Shown here: piece by piece, positions 12,107 to 23,929 of the stretch | Layout of the letters: every line of letters begins with the position of its first letter | Numbering within the stretch: the stretch's first letter is position 1 | From: Quercus robur | Taxonomy: Eukaryota; Streptophyta; Magnoliopsida; Fagales; Fagaceae | Assembly: GCF_932294415.1 (NCBI RefSeq) | Contig: NC_065538.1 | Coordinates: forward strand, 80,489,834 to 80,553,833 | Direction: 5' to 3' | Length of the DNA stretch: 64,000 nt | Notes under the pieces: model-generated | The model's database searches: none | What the model was told of the DNA's origin: nothing | The model's input: only the letters and a program-made list of their open reading frames with translations | Made by a program: the position numbers and the translations under genes

Positions 12107-13095
12107 AAAAATCCCCAATCACCTTGTGCCTTAGGTTCAAACCCGAGTAAGCACATGTACTCAAACTTGTCTGCACTGTAGAAGTCACAGTAACCATTTG
12201 AGCCACAATACTTATACTTATCACATGATTCTTTTGAGGCAGACCAGAATTGGATCCATTTATGCTTGTGCCATGTGGATCGCTCAAGTACTCCTGATTC
12301 GTCCACCACCATTCTTGACAAAACTTTGGGGTCAGTTATACCGTAGATAACAGTGATTTCATTTTGATTATTCACATAACTAACATTGAAGATGTAATCA
12401 GGTGACATTTTGGGCACACCACTCAATCTTTGGTCGGTCCAAGATCCGGCACGCCATAATGGAGCCTGACCCATGTATAAGATCAACTGTGGATACCCGT
12501 TTGGAACAATCCGATATGTAAAGTTGCTGGTTCCCGAGTCATCTTTAGACTTCCATGATGTTAGATATTGGTTCAACCCAGTCCGCAGGTCTAGCCCAAG
12601 TTTCATAAAAGGAAGCATAGTATTGGTGGGATAATCAAAACTTTGCCATATGACCCTTTGGCTGTGTTGTTGAACCAAAACAAAATTTCCAACATCTAAG
12701 AGCTAAGCCATAGAGATAGAATAGTTTGTGGATGAGACTGAAGCAATATTGGTAGACCAAATAGGAAAGGTTTGGTTTTGGGAGTGGAGGACAAGGTTGC
12801 CCTAACTGTTGATGGATAGGACTTCTAAGGTATCATTGAGGGGATTGTTTCTATTTGCAACCCACACAACGGTTTGTTCCGTAATTTGGTTATACCATAT
12901 TCCAACATAGCAGCGGGTGGAATTGCCCGGACTGAAAAACCCAAGTGCAAAGGCTTTTTGTTTTGAGACTAGAATTTGACCGTCCTTGATGGGTTGGTTT
13001 GGTGTAATGGTGTCAATTGAGTTGCAAATTGGGAAAACAAGGGAGAGAAGTAGTGGTAACATTAGTGTATTCAATGACGGTTTTGCAAGATTCAT
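12107..13095 (-). pseudogene. G-type lectin receptor kinase pseudogene (GLK1), ectodomain fragment
   Basis: Starts like its neighbours (MNLAKPSLNTLML..., signal peptide, then DTITPNQPIKDGQ) and covers the B-lectin domain, the S-locus glycoprotein domain and part of the EGF-like region. It ends at GFEPKAQGDW. Two in-frame stops interrupt it, near 12803 after VLSINS and near 12702 after SISMA, with no frameshift between them. Beyond 12107 the reading frame runs into MULE terminal sequence. The PAN, transmembrane and kinase exons are absent. The 5' flank resembles that of the GLK2 gene: GGAAAAACC just before the ATG and ACTTCAATTTATTA upstream. It is a dead tandem copy, probably cut by the MULE. 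Confidence 0.9.
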
Positions 13096-13640
13096 GGTTT
13101 TTCCAACGAAGATTATAGGCTTGTGAATGTGAGTAACTTCAATTTATTAGTTAAATATTATTTAGCCCTTAGAGCAAGGGGCCATTTAGCTTTAGTTGAG
13201 GGTTCAATGAAGAGTCGGCAAAAGAAAAAAAAAAAGTATAATTTTTTTCGATAAAATTTAAAAACTCTAGTGCTTGGCCCTAAATCTTTTTTTTTTTTTT
13301 TTAAATCCAATTAAAATAAGTTTGAATATGATTTTCTTAACAATTACAATTAATTTATACTTTTAGCCAAATTTGTGAGTAGAGTGGCTAAATTTGAATG
13401 TGTTTTTAATTTTTTAAGTGGGGATTGGAAGCATGGACTAGTAAGTCAGCCGGTGATTAGCAAACTTAACACCACAATTAAATAATTAAAAAATAGGTGA
13501 TATTATAAAAAATAAAAACAAAAAAATTAGACAAGGGGCATGGGACATTAAGAGTAATTGAGTGATTGAAGACCAAAAAAAAAAAATGTTGACACAATAA
13601 AAAAAAAATTTTTGAGAATTTTTCAACCTTTAAAACTGTG
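13096..13640. other. 5' flank of the GLK1 pseudogene, AT-rich
   Basis: Keeps some promoter-side similarity to the GLK2 gene next to the start codon, then low-complexity A/T tracts. No gene seen. Confidence 0.45.
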
Positions 13641-14340
13641 ATTTTCAATTATGTTATGTTGGCTTTAATTTCATTTCAAATTTGATTGTATTTCATCAAT
13701 CATTTCCATGTACGTTTGTGGAATTCAATATAATGGGTTAGTGTGTGAAACTGGTGAAGAACTGTGAATAACAGAGCATTTCACAACTTGATCGCGACTA
13801 GCTCGTGAGTGGACAACCCACGAAAGGTCACGTGAGAAGTACATGCTAGAAACTAAAGAGTTAAGTGTTAGAAGGCATCTCACGACTCATCTCATGGCTT
13901 GGCCAACTCATGAGATGACCCTTAAGATGCACTACTAGCCTGTTTTGTGTGCTTTCCTCACTATATAAAAGTCCACATTACCCACGAAATTTTAAGGAGA
14001 ATTTCAGAGAGAAAACCCTAGAAATCCATTTGAGAGTTAGAGATTGCACACCCATAATCTTCTACAAATTTCTCTTAGTTTTCCTTTACTCCTACTATAA
14101 TTCCATACCCTTTTAAAGGTTTTTAACCGAAACACATGCCTCACTCAATCTAAGTGTTGTGAGTTTTTTTGCCTATGGGAAGTATTAAATGAAGTCATTC
14201 TTTGGTGAATGTAATTGGAGCTATTTGTGAGATCCGGAGAACTAGTGAAGACATGACTCAGTGAAGTCCGTTAGGAGCTGGAACAATTTAGTTTTGTATT
14301 GGACAACATTGAAAATTAACAGTGTAATATTAGCCCAAGC
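13640..14340 (+). mobile_element. LTR-like remnant (fossil), probably Gypsy lineage
   Basis: Has CTCGTGAG/CACGA-type motifs, a TATA-like box (CACTATATAAAAGTCC) and then GAGAGAAAACCCTAGAAATC, as in the longer LTR-like block at 25.3-26.4 kb. No internal coding domain is visible. The ends are approximate. Confidence 0.35.
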
Positions 14341-14574
14341 ATGAGCCCAATCCTACCTTTGTGTTAGTTGTGTACAATACAAGTCTACTACTTGTACTAC
14401 AAGTCTATTAGTCTAAGATTTGATGTAAGAGCAGTTGAGGCCAAGAATCATAGTGCCTCGGCAGTGGTCTTGCAGTGTTGATGCGACCAAATGCAGCACC
14501 TTAAGGACATAAAACCATGACAACATGAAAGTGAGTTAATGAATTGATGTTCTTTGTAAACTTGGGTCATTCCT

Positions 14575-15480
14575 TATAGTTGGGTTTTGTCACGGATTGC
14601 CAAAATGGGAGATTTTAGAGTCCATATTTTTAGGTTGGCAAATTGTGATCAAATGTAATCCATTTATAGCGTTTTTGGTGAGTCTTGAGTGTGTTAAAGG
14701 TGTATTTTGTAGTCCATGACAAAGACCTAAGTTCAGATCAAGAAAGAATCAAGTTCAGAGTTAGAAAACAAAGTTTCTATCAATTCAACTGCTGACTTAA
14801 CACCTGGCTCAACCGATCGAGATTTTCGATTGCAAGCTCGACACCTAGTTCAATCGATCGAGATTGCGATGTTGGTAAAAATTTGAAACACGAAAAAGTC
14901 CATAACTTTTTCGTTTCAAGCTCAATTCGTGATCCATTTGTTATGCTATTTAAAGGACATCATAAGCCATCCCTAGAAGGTTTTTCAAAGAGAGAAATCA
15001 CCGTTTGTGTGGTTAGGGTTTGTATAACCAAGTTTCTCTTAATCTCACTATACTAGAGACTCTCAAAGTAGATCTAAGCCTCCATCTATTCATCCTGTGA
15101 GAGTTCAAAAGTATATAGAGAAAAATTAACATGGTATTTCTACTACCATAGTGCAGATATATATGAAGCCATAGAGTAATCTATTCTACAACAGTTGTTG
15201 GTCAAAACCTTCAAGTGGATTTCTTGGAGTCACAAACAGGAAAGTTTGTGTGAAATCAGTTAACCATAGTTGTTGATCTTAAATCTTTGAGTGGAGATCT
15301 TAGAGTCATAAACAAGAGAGTTTGTGTGCAACAGTTTCCATAGTAGAAGAGTTTGTGGATTCGGATGTACGTATGGTCACGCCAATAAGTACTACATGAG
15401 GTAACAATAGATTTAGGGTTAAGTCTATTGTTCAAACTTCGATTCTATTAGTAAAATGCTGTCTTGAGGTTTGTTTAGGT
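14575..15480 (+). mobile_element. LTR-like remnant (fossil), Tat/Ogre-like appearance
   Basis: Begins after GGGTTTTGTCACGGATTGCC, with CCAAAATGGGAGATTTTAGAG. It contains paired GATCGAGATT motifs and a leader with GGTTAGGGTTTG. It also has two imperfect copies of a TTGGAGTCACAAACAGGAAA-type unit (about 15220 and 15300). I see no gag or pol. The lineage is a guess from sequence character. Confidence 0.35.
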
Positions 15481-15639
15481 TAAAACTTCCCCAAGTTTTT
15501 AACTTTGAAACCATAGTTTCAAAAATTTTCCTAGGTCATCATTCTTGGTGTTCATGTGATCTGTGCTTGTTTGATGTTTTAATCATTTTAATCAAGACCA
15601 TAATAAATCTAATTATTCATTTGACAAAAAAGTTGATTA

Positions 15640-15897
15640 AATTTGAGACAATTGTGCTCTAAAACCCTAACATAATTGATTTATTCTTCAATATCTAATG
15701 TTAAATTACAATAATGTATTTATAGAAGATTAGCTCTAATGTCATTGGTCTACATGGTCTAAGATAATTGGCTCAAATCCTACATAACTCTTCTTAATCT
15801 CAACTAATTGAAGAAAGGTCTAATATGTGTAACTAACTAGAAGTGATGGAACTATAGCAATTATTAGGATATTACATTGAGTATAGATTCCTAACAG
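15640..15897 (-). mobile_element. LTR-like remnant (fossil), Copia-like
   Basis: On the minus strand it starts TGTTAGGAATCTATACTCAA, with a TATA-like TTCTATAAATACATT and a TTATGTTAGGGTTTTA end. Short, with no internal region. Boundaries uncertain. Confidence 0.3.
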
Positions 15898-16675
15898 CGT
15901 TCCACAACTTTGGGAAGGGGAAGAGAAGAATAAAGAAAAGGGAGGTGTTTTCTAGGAAGTTGCAATTAGTTTTTGCATGACGAGGTTTTATCTTTTTTTT
16001 CGTTTTTGAATAGAATGTGGGGTAGTTTTGGTTATGTACATGGGTAGTGGGAAGATTTTATTATTATCTCTTCTCTATATATTAAGATAATTCAAAAAGT
16101 TAGTTATTGTCTTTTTCACTTCTAAAAATACACTTAATTTAATTAATTTATCCTTATTCTTGAAAATAAGAAATGAGGTTAAAACCATAAATAGATAAAA
16201 GTTAAAAGAAGAAAATCTACTAATTATTAACTACCCACTAGATAGTCAACGTTAATCACAAAAAATAAAATAAAAATAAAAATATCTTCCCACTACCCAT
16301 GTTCAAAAAAAAAAAATAAATAAATAAAAAGGAAAAACTATCCCACGATTCTTTTTTAAACTATTAAAATAGGAATTCTATTCTCTTTGGGGGGGGGGGG
16401 GAATCCCATCTATTTTTTCAAATTGTGATGAAGGAAAAATTATAATACTAAACCCAAAAAGATGCTAGTTATTATTATTATTTTACTCTGGTTAGTTTGC
16501 ATCTATCTACTATTTAGTGTGGATATTTTACCTGTTAGATTTTTTATTTTTATCAATTTATGGTTTAATTTTTAATTTTTATTATTTTTAGAAATAAGGA
16601 TTTTTTTTTTCCTTTTTTGGTAGAAAAGGAAATAACATTGTGATGGATAGGATTGAAGACTTCTAACTTCTATTA
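15898..16675. other. Intergenic, no gene seen
   Basis: AT-rich, with a 12-13 bp G run near 16390 and long A/T tracts. Nothing recognisable. Confidence 0.45.
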
Positions 16676-17791
16676 AGAGCATTCTCATCAAAGATTGTAA
16701 AATTTTTAGCATTTAGCATCTAAAAAACCGACTTTATAACATTTAACACATCACTTTACAATACAACCTACATCAAAAATTCTATTTTTTTTACCATTTC
16801 ATTTAAATATTCTTTCTTTATTATTTTTTATTCTTCCTCTCTATCCCTCTGTCTCTCTCTCTCTTTCTCAACCTAATAGTTCTAGAACCTTCTTCCTCTC
16901 TCCGATCTTCTGCTCTCAAACCCTTCTCATCCCTTCGAGCCAACCCTCTTAAACTGAGCTCTCCTTCTGAACCTCCATGGCCGGAGCTTTTCAAGCTCAT
17001 CACCTCCAACCACGCACCACTACTGAAACCCAGCCAAAATCAAATCACAACCACCACCATGGCCAAAACTTAGCCAAAATCAAATCACAACAAAGACCCA
17101 AAAGCCCACCAATCAAATCACAAAATCACAAACCACTTCCACTGAAATCACAAACCACAAAACCACAAAATCACAAATCAACGAATCACAAAATCACAAC
17201 AAAGACCCAAAATCACAAAATCAAAAATCAAATCACACCCACCGAAATCAACCCACACCCAAAGCCACCCCATCTCTCAACCATCTCGATCAACCCACAC
17301 CCAGCACCTAAAGCTACCCTGATCAACCCACGAACCTAGCCACCGAAATCAAAAACCCACCAAAATCAATCAAAACCACTAAAATTAAAACTCATCTATA
17401 TCAAATCGCAAAACCAACTCACCGATCCATCGTAGAGACCCACCATGCACCACTGCAGAGACCCATGATTCACGAAAAACCACTGCAGCCCAACCACACC
17501 CAGCATCACATCCCAGCCACGCCCAAGACCCACGAACTTGAGATGCAGAGAGAAAGGGAAACAGAGAGGCGGAGAGAGAGAGAGAGAGAGAGAATTAAAT
17601 GATAAAAAATAGTAGCATCTTGCTACAATGAGGTAATAGAACCTCACTGTAGCAAGTTGTTAAACTTTTAAGATTTGACACCTTGATAAAGATGAGTTTT
17701 TATGATTTGGGGCATTAAAATTGCTAAAAAAATAGCATTTAGCATTTTTAATTTTTTTAGCATTTTTAACGCCATTAATAAGAGTGCTTAG
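16676..17791. mobile_element. Non-autonomous hAT-like element upstream of F-box gene 1
   Basis: The left end reads AGAGCATTCTCATCAAAGAT; the right end reverse-complemented reads AAGCACTCTTATTAATGGCG. Both are followed by GTNAAAA...GCATTTAGCATCTAAAA-type sequence. The interior is low-complexity (AATCACAAA repeats, CT-rich runs, a (GA)n stretch near 17573-17593). A hairpin sits near the right end (CTTGCTACA...TGTAGCAAG, about 17619-17661). No transposase. No clean 8-bp target duplication was found. Confidence 0.55.
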
Positions 17792-17937
17792 CACATCAAC
17801 GTTTCATAAACAAAAGAAGCGAAAAGAGAAATTGATCAATACTCTCTTCCTTACTTCATTTCCAACGTTCAGAGAAAGGAATTCAAATCCCTAACTCTAA
17901 CCCTAACCTCTATACTCTCACTAGTCCAACCACCGTG

Positions 17938-19080
17938 ATGTGTAATCTTCCGCTAGAGATAATCACCGACATACTCTCCCGATTACCAGTGAAATCCCTA
18001 GTAAGATTTCAATGCGTTTCCAAGGAATGGCACTCGCTAATCAACGGCCAAGATTTCATCAAGCTGCACCTCCACCGCTCCTTCAAGTCCAACACAGATC
18101 GCACCCTCATCGTCCAGGAACAAAACGCCGGTATTCCCTTTGATTTCTTCTCAGTCAGTTTCCATGACGAGAATCGCTTCGGCAAGCGTTTGGAAATTTA
18201 CCAGCCACTGCATTGTTCAAATACGTCCACCGACATCATGGGCTGTTGCGACGGTTTGGTTTGCATTTACAATCAATGGGGCGAAGTGATCGCGATTTGG
18301 AATCCATTGATAAGGAAATATAGGAAATTGCCTCGCGAGCCAATTGAGAAACCTTCTGGTTTTTCAAATTCTTGGCCTATTAGTTTAGCATTCGGGTATG
18401 ATTCACATAATGATGACTATAAGGTGTTGAGGGTTGTAAGCTTTTTTAACATGGGCACTCCCGGAACGGAGTTTGAAGTTAAGTTGTGTAGTCTTAGGTT
18501 GCAGCGTTGGAAAAAAATTGAAGATCAATGGCCAAACAAGGAATGGTCGATATGTTCTGACTCGTTGTTCTTGAATGGAGCTTTGCATTGGTTAGTAGCT
18601 GTGAATGGGCAGAATCCGGAAAATATTGTTGCTTTCGATCTCGCCACGGAGAAATTCCGGGTCATTACAACGCCACTTAAAGCAGCCACTTCTTGTTTGA
18701 CATGTTTGGAAGTATTGGAAGGACAGCTCTGTTTTATTGTGATTGTTGATGAGATGTATAATGATGTTTGGTTGATGAAAGAATATGGGGAAGAGAGTTC
18801 CTGGACTTGGATTTATAAGATTGAGCAAGGTGTAGTGGGTTCAACTTTTGAGTATTGCAAGCCTCTAATGTGTTCCAAGAATAATGGGAAGAAGATTCTG
18901 ACGGAGGAGTGCCATAGGTATCGTACTTATCTTATTTGGTATGACATAGAAAAGAAAACACGCAAGAGGGTTAAGATTCGTAAGCTTCCGGCAATGTTTC
19001 AGACGGCAACTTGTATAGGGAGTCTTCTTTTGCTTGATGGTGATAATGTGACTGATCCAACACAAAAGAACAATAGGTAA
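17938..19080 (+). CDS. F-box/FBA (F-box associated interaction) protein 1
   Basis: Single-exon gene of 380 aa. The ATG at 17938 is preferred because the upstream in-frame codon is GTG. The F-box occupies residues 1-45 (LPLEIITDILSRLPVKSLVR, then FQCVSKEWHSLI), and binds Skp1/ASK in SCF ubiquitin ligases. The rest is a type-1 FBA region, with GCCDGLVCI (about 100), IWNPLIRKYRKLP (about 120), FGYDSHNDDYKVLRVV (about 150) and NGALHWLV (about 212). Length and order are typical of the CPR1/At3g23880-like group. Substrate unknown. The leader (GCGAAAAGAGAAATTGATCA, about 17818) resembles that of F-box gene 2. A hAT-like element ends about 145 bp upstream of the ATG, so its original promoter may have been displaced. 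Confidence 0.93.
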   Translation: MCNLPLEIITDILSRLPVKSLVRFQCVSKEWHSLINGQDFIKLHLHRSFKSNTDRTLIVQEQNAGIPFDFFSVSFHDENRFGKRLEIYQPLHCSNTSTDIMGCCDGLVCIYNQWGEVIAIWNPLIRKYRKLPREPIEKPSGFSNSWPISLAFGYDSHNDDYKVLRVVSFFNMGTPGTEFEVKLCSLRLQRWKKIEDQWPNKEWSICSDSLFLNGALHWLVAVNGQNPENIVAFDLATEKFRVITTPLKAATSCLTCLEVLEGQLCFIVIVDEMYNDVWLMKEYGEESSWTWIYKIEQGVVGSTFEYCKPLMCSKNNGKKILTEECHRYRTYLIWYDIEKKTRKRVKIRKLPAMFQTATCIGSLLLLDGDNVTDPTQKNNR

Positions 19081-20060
19081 AACAATTATAGTTTAATGAT
19101 TTTTTTTTTTTTTGTTTGCTTAATTGTCTGTCTTAGTAGTGTGTCATAATTTTTGGTTGCATAAGTCTCTTGAAAGACCAGTCATGGGTTCTATTAAAGT
19201 ATTAGTAAAGTGGTGGTTGTGAATGATAGGGGAGAATTCTATGTAATTTTGTGTTGGGCTTCAGATCATTGTTTCAGTGGTATGCATTTTGTTGTAGATT
19301 TTATTTTCTCTTTCCCTTTTCCTATATAATTCTTTGATTATGTAATTTTTTGGGATTTTTTTCTTTTTCTTTTTGGATAGGTAATACTTTTATTGAGAAA
19401 AGACTACTTCATGGAAAAAGATACTAAGTAGCCTAAAGAATTACATCACAAAAAAATGGGAAATTTTTTTTATGATAAAATAAATCATGTAGCTGACTCG
19501 ATTGCTAACAAGTGTTAGTCTTTGTCTTTGCCAGGAATCAAAGTCCATCAGAGGGTCTTAATCTGTTGGTGAAAGGAGTGATTGATTAATAAATGAAACA
19601 CAAGAACGATAAAGAGGTGATTGTTGACTCTACTGTATCTTTCAAAATGAATGGATACCGTTCTTTGATTTTGAGCTTGTTCTGTTAAATAGTCAAGTAT
19701 GATCATTTCTACCTACATATAAGAGAAGCTGGATTATTTGTGTCTTCTGTAATATTTAGCTGTTTTCTCATCATGCCATTTTGTTATACTTGATAGTTCC
19801 TGTATTGATGCATATAATATGACAATGCTTTTTTGGTGTTGGAATATGGTTCATCAGTTGTCTTAGGCTCTGAATAGGTCTTTTTATTCCTAGATGCTTT
19901 GTGTATATACTATGTCATATTAATTGTTGTGGTAGTTATTAAGCATCCTTTGGGGCTCATGATTGCTTGCATACTAGACTTTTCAAATTTGAATGTTGAT
20001 ATTGTTAGGAAACAACTGTTAGGCCATCATCTTTATGGAAAAGAGTTTGTCGCTAATGCT
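19081..20060 (+). other. 3' flank of F-box gene 1, homologous to the 41.0-41.9 and 43.8-44.7 kb flanks
   Basis: Non-coding. Segments such as GTAAAGTGGTGGTTGTGAAT and AGTCAAGTATGATCATTTCT recur in the same order after F-box gene 2 and again in the 2.8-kb tandem copy. The whole F-box locus, not only its coding part, was therefore duplicated. Confidence 0.7.
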
Positions 20061-20599
20061 TTGAGATTTATCATTTGCTTTTTTTGAGAAGTATGATTGA
20101 TTTGCTTTCTTAAAATCCTGCTGTATTTGTTTTCTAAACTAGGGATGTGAATGACTTTTATTTTTAATAAATAAAAAAAAAATAAAAAAAAGGAGAAACA
20201 TTACAACCCATGTACACATAAAGTGTATGTGGGCTGCTTTAAATATTGGCAATTGAATTTTTCAAGACCTGTGAATGATTGGGAGTTGGGAGTCTTTGTT
20301 GTCTTTTATGGACATAATTTATTCTTTCCCAAGAATGGGACTGGTGGGTGATTTCTTGGTTTGAGGGAATATGTGTACTAGTTGCTTGCCAAATCAAAAC
20401 AATCAAAGGTGGTGTCTTGAGAATTTTTTTCCTACATTCTGTTTCTCCTTTAAAGGTGATGTCTTATTTTTTCAACTTTGATTTTGCTGGTCTTTAAGTT
20501 AATAAGAATACAATTGTGGTTTGGTGTTTTTAAGGGATTTTACTTTTAAGTTAATCTTGATAAGGAAAGGTGGGAAAATTAGGGTTTTCAAGACTTGGG

Positions 20600-21340
20600 G
20601 TTTTGGATTTGGCTTGTAAATGAGAGAGAATTGATGTTGAATGTGAGATTATGGTGAGTTGAAGGTTAGGCATTAGGAATGGTAGTGATTAATAATGGTT
20701 CTTCAGTGGGAATGTAACTAGGGTTTGAGATTGGAAGATGGAATTTGGTAGATGAAAGATTTAGAGAATAGAAAGTATGAAGTTGCTGAATGATTGAAAG
20801 TTGTGACTTTGAGAGAGAGTCAAATTCTCCAATTGAGACTATTGTGAGAGAGCCTCTACCTCTAAGCAAGATTATGTAAAAGTCTAAGCACACAAATGAG
20901 TATTCTTTATTTAATGAGAGTTACAAGCCATTACTTATACAACAATAGCCCTAATCTAATTGGCCCACATGGCTCCACATTATTGGATTAATAATTCCCC
21001 ATGTGCTCTTACTAATTCAGTAGGTGATCCTATGGTTTTAAACATGTGATTAATGTGATATATGTTCTTAACATTAACTAACTCAAGCTAGCGTATCTCC
21101 TAAAGTCCTAATAACTGACTTGAAACCAACCAGCCTTATCATCTGCAACCCTTTATTCTCATCCAACTGAGCTCCATGCTGCCAGCTTAGGATTGGATCA
21201 CATGCATGGGAGTGAGAGGGAACCACCATGCAAATTTTGGACCAATCTGACAATGGAGTGCTGATCAGCACCTCCCCTAAACTAGGTTTTTTTTTTTTTT
21301 TTTTTTGCTGCATTATGTGCCTTCCCATGCATTCCTAACA
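20600..21340 (-). mobile_element. LTR-like remnant (fossil)
   Basis: On the minus strand it starts TGTTAGGAATGCATGGGAAG near 21340. It has mixed unique sequence, a leader with ATTAAATAAAGAATACTC and GAGGCTCTCTCAC, and no internal domains. Its left end is uncertain. Confidence 0.3.
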
Positions 21341-23530
21341 TTAGTAATCAAATCTAGTGATATTTCCCGATAACTTTTTAAGAGTAATTTAATGACTATT
21401 AGTTGTCTTAGTCATAATAATGGTGCTGACATGTGGTCATGCAAAATAAACCTTCTGGTTTCTCTTAAGTTTTTTTTTTTTTTTTTTTTTTAATTTTTTT
21501 TTTATTTTTTTTTTATTTTTTTTATTTATTTTTTATATAAAATTTATTGGGGAATTATTGAAGAGAATGTAACATACTGTTGTTGATACTTTTAATTCAA
21601 TTCAATGCATCAAATTTCTTTAATTAATTCTTTTGTGTATTTATCATCGGAGTTATTAGCTTGTATTTATGCTCTGTTCTTTTATGACATTTCAATTATA
21701 TATTTTTTGGTATGCATATGAGGACCCTAGCAATCAATGATAAAAAATGTGTCCACATTTTAATAAAATTTTCAGACTAAACAAGTAAGAGGAGCTCTAT
21801 TAATGTCTTTGGTTGCATTTTACACTATTTTTCTTGAAATACCTCCTTATTGCAGCATGGGTCTTATGCTTCTATGGGTGGATGTTCATTAATTTTCAAT
21901 TTTTTTGGTTGGTGTTTCATTCTCCAACTCTCTCTGATATTTGTACAGCATGCTGGATAAAATCTTTTGTTTTTATAAAGAATTTGCTAGAGAGTATGCT
22001 GGTGGAGGAATGAGAATGGCTATCAATTGTATGCCTATAATATGGCACAAGTATTGACAAGTCTTTACAGTCTTTGTTTCCTTTGATGGAGTTTGTTCTT
22101 CTCTGTCACCAAATCTGACACTTAATCATTTAGTGGAGATAATAGCTTACAACTGCAAGGTAAGGGTTATTGGTTGGTATTGGAATCATAGCTAGTTAAG
22201 TTCAAATTTTCATGTTTTTGCAACTCTTTATCTTTAGAATGGTTCAAAATTGATTTCAATGTTGCTTGATATAAATGGAGGATGATTGTGTTCTGTACCA
22301 CTAGAAGTCTTTTGGATAGAACCTAGAAGTAGGTCTTTGTGTAGGGGCTCAATTTGCTGATGTCAAAGGTACCATGTTTACAACTTTGACATCTCACTAC
22401 AGTGTGAGCAGGCTATCACTAATGTTTTAGTGATGGTTTTCTTTATGTAAGGAGGCTTCTTATAAATAGACATGGTTAACCCCCATTTCTCCTTATTTTT
22501 GTTTTTTTTTTTTTTACCTTGTGATTACCAGTTTTGGTTTTTTTAGTCATTCAGCTTGTATTAGCCCAACAGAAAATGAAATGAAGCATTTAACATCGAT
22601 AACATATATCGTACATTTTTTTTTGTCAAACATGTTGCTTTTCAACTCTAGTTATTTACGACTCTCAACCATAGTAGGCCATTGTGGTCAAAAGATTGTG
22701 TGCTGGGGGGTTATGGGTTGGTATGTCATTCAATCTTTCTTGTTTAACACATTAGTTTCGCATCGTTTGGATGGTTGGAAATTGTGATTTCAATGTTGCC
22801 TTAAGAAATGTCTAATGGCTGCAACTAGTTTTTGTAAAAATCAATGAAAGTTTGGTCTCTACTTAGTTTCCTTTGAAGGAGTTTGTTGTTCACGGATGTT
22901 CTCTGCAACGTGACTTATCTAATGTTCTCATTTGATTGTATCAACCAGGTACGAATCTTGTAAATAAATTCTCAATTTTCTAAAACAGGTCCTATATTAT
23001 AATTGTAAAGCTCATAAGATGTTATTCATAAATCAACTCTTACAAAATAGTGTTTTTTAAAAAAAAAAAAAAATTTTATAAGCTTCTTACAGAATAGTTA
23101 CTTTCTGTTTAATAGAAAAATCTAACAAATTAAAAGCAGACCCATTCATGAAGCAATAATAATAAATAAAAATTGTGAAAGGCACAACTTACTCTAAGTT
23201 TGGTTGCGGGAGGCCTATTAAGGGAGGAAGGATTTGAGGGAATTTAAATTTCACAAAAGAGGGTCATAATTACCAAATTGTATGACAATTCCCCTCCTCT
23301 CCCCTTGTGACTAATTTTTTAAATGTCCAAATAAAGGTGAGTAATATCTATTTTCCTTTCGCCCTACTTAATTTTTAAAATATCTAAAATATCTAGATAA
23401 GGGAAATGGTTCACTATTTACTATTCTCTCTATCTTTTCCTAACTTTTAATTATTTTCTTACTTCAAACTTCCAAACACTCTTTTTTGAGAACTTCCAAA
23501 CACATGTTAGTTGTACGGCTAATTACTAAT
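21341..23530. other. Intergenic, no gene seen
   Basis: T-rich low-complexity sequence (21470-21540), then unique AT-rich DNA with short open frames only. Near 23200-23340 purine- and pyrimidine-rich blocks hint at an old MITE, but I could not pair its ends. Confidence 0.45.
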
Positions 23531-23536
23531 TATATG

Positions 23537-23929
23537 AGCATCAGCATTGGTAGTGTAAAAAATTTAGCAATTTGGTATCACAAAAAGTTACTTTATCTAT
23601 TTTACCACTTAACTTTACAAAACACTCAACATTAATAGTTTTATTTTAACATTTAACACAATAAAATAATATAAACAATACAATAAAATAATATATCTAC
23701 TATAATAATCAATAACTATCACCACTAACACAATAAAATAATGTATCTTTTAATAGAATATTATATATATTTTTTACCTTCTTAGTTACAGTGCACAGCC
23801 ATCTTTGGCTGTGCACTGTAGCTCAGCAGCAAAATACTATGCCTTTCCATTGATGTACTTGACTTTTGCTATATTTTGATAATAAATTTAGCATTTTAGC
23901 AAAATGTCTCCACCAATACTAATGCTCTA
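23537..23929. mobile_element. hAT-like MITE with internal perfect hairpin
   Basis: The left end reads GAGCATCAGCATTGGTAGTG; the right end reverse-complemented reads GAGCATTAGTATTGGTGGAG. About 390 bp, no coding capacity. A perfect 15-bp stem with a 4-base loop lies at 23787-23820 (TACAGTGCACAGCCA...TGGCTGTGCACTGTA). The same CAGTGCAC hairpin occurs in the larger relative at 55.3-56.3 kb. Confidence 0.7.

Noticed and set aside
16977-17339. 120-residue Lys/Gln/His/Pro-rich open frame
   Set aside because: Made of AATCACAAA-type simple repeats inside a hAT-like element; not a gene.
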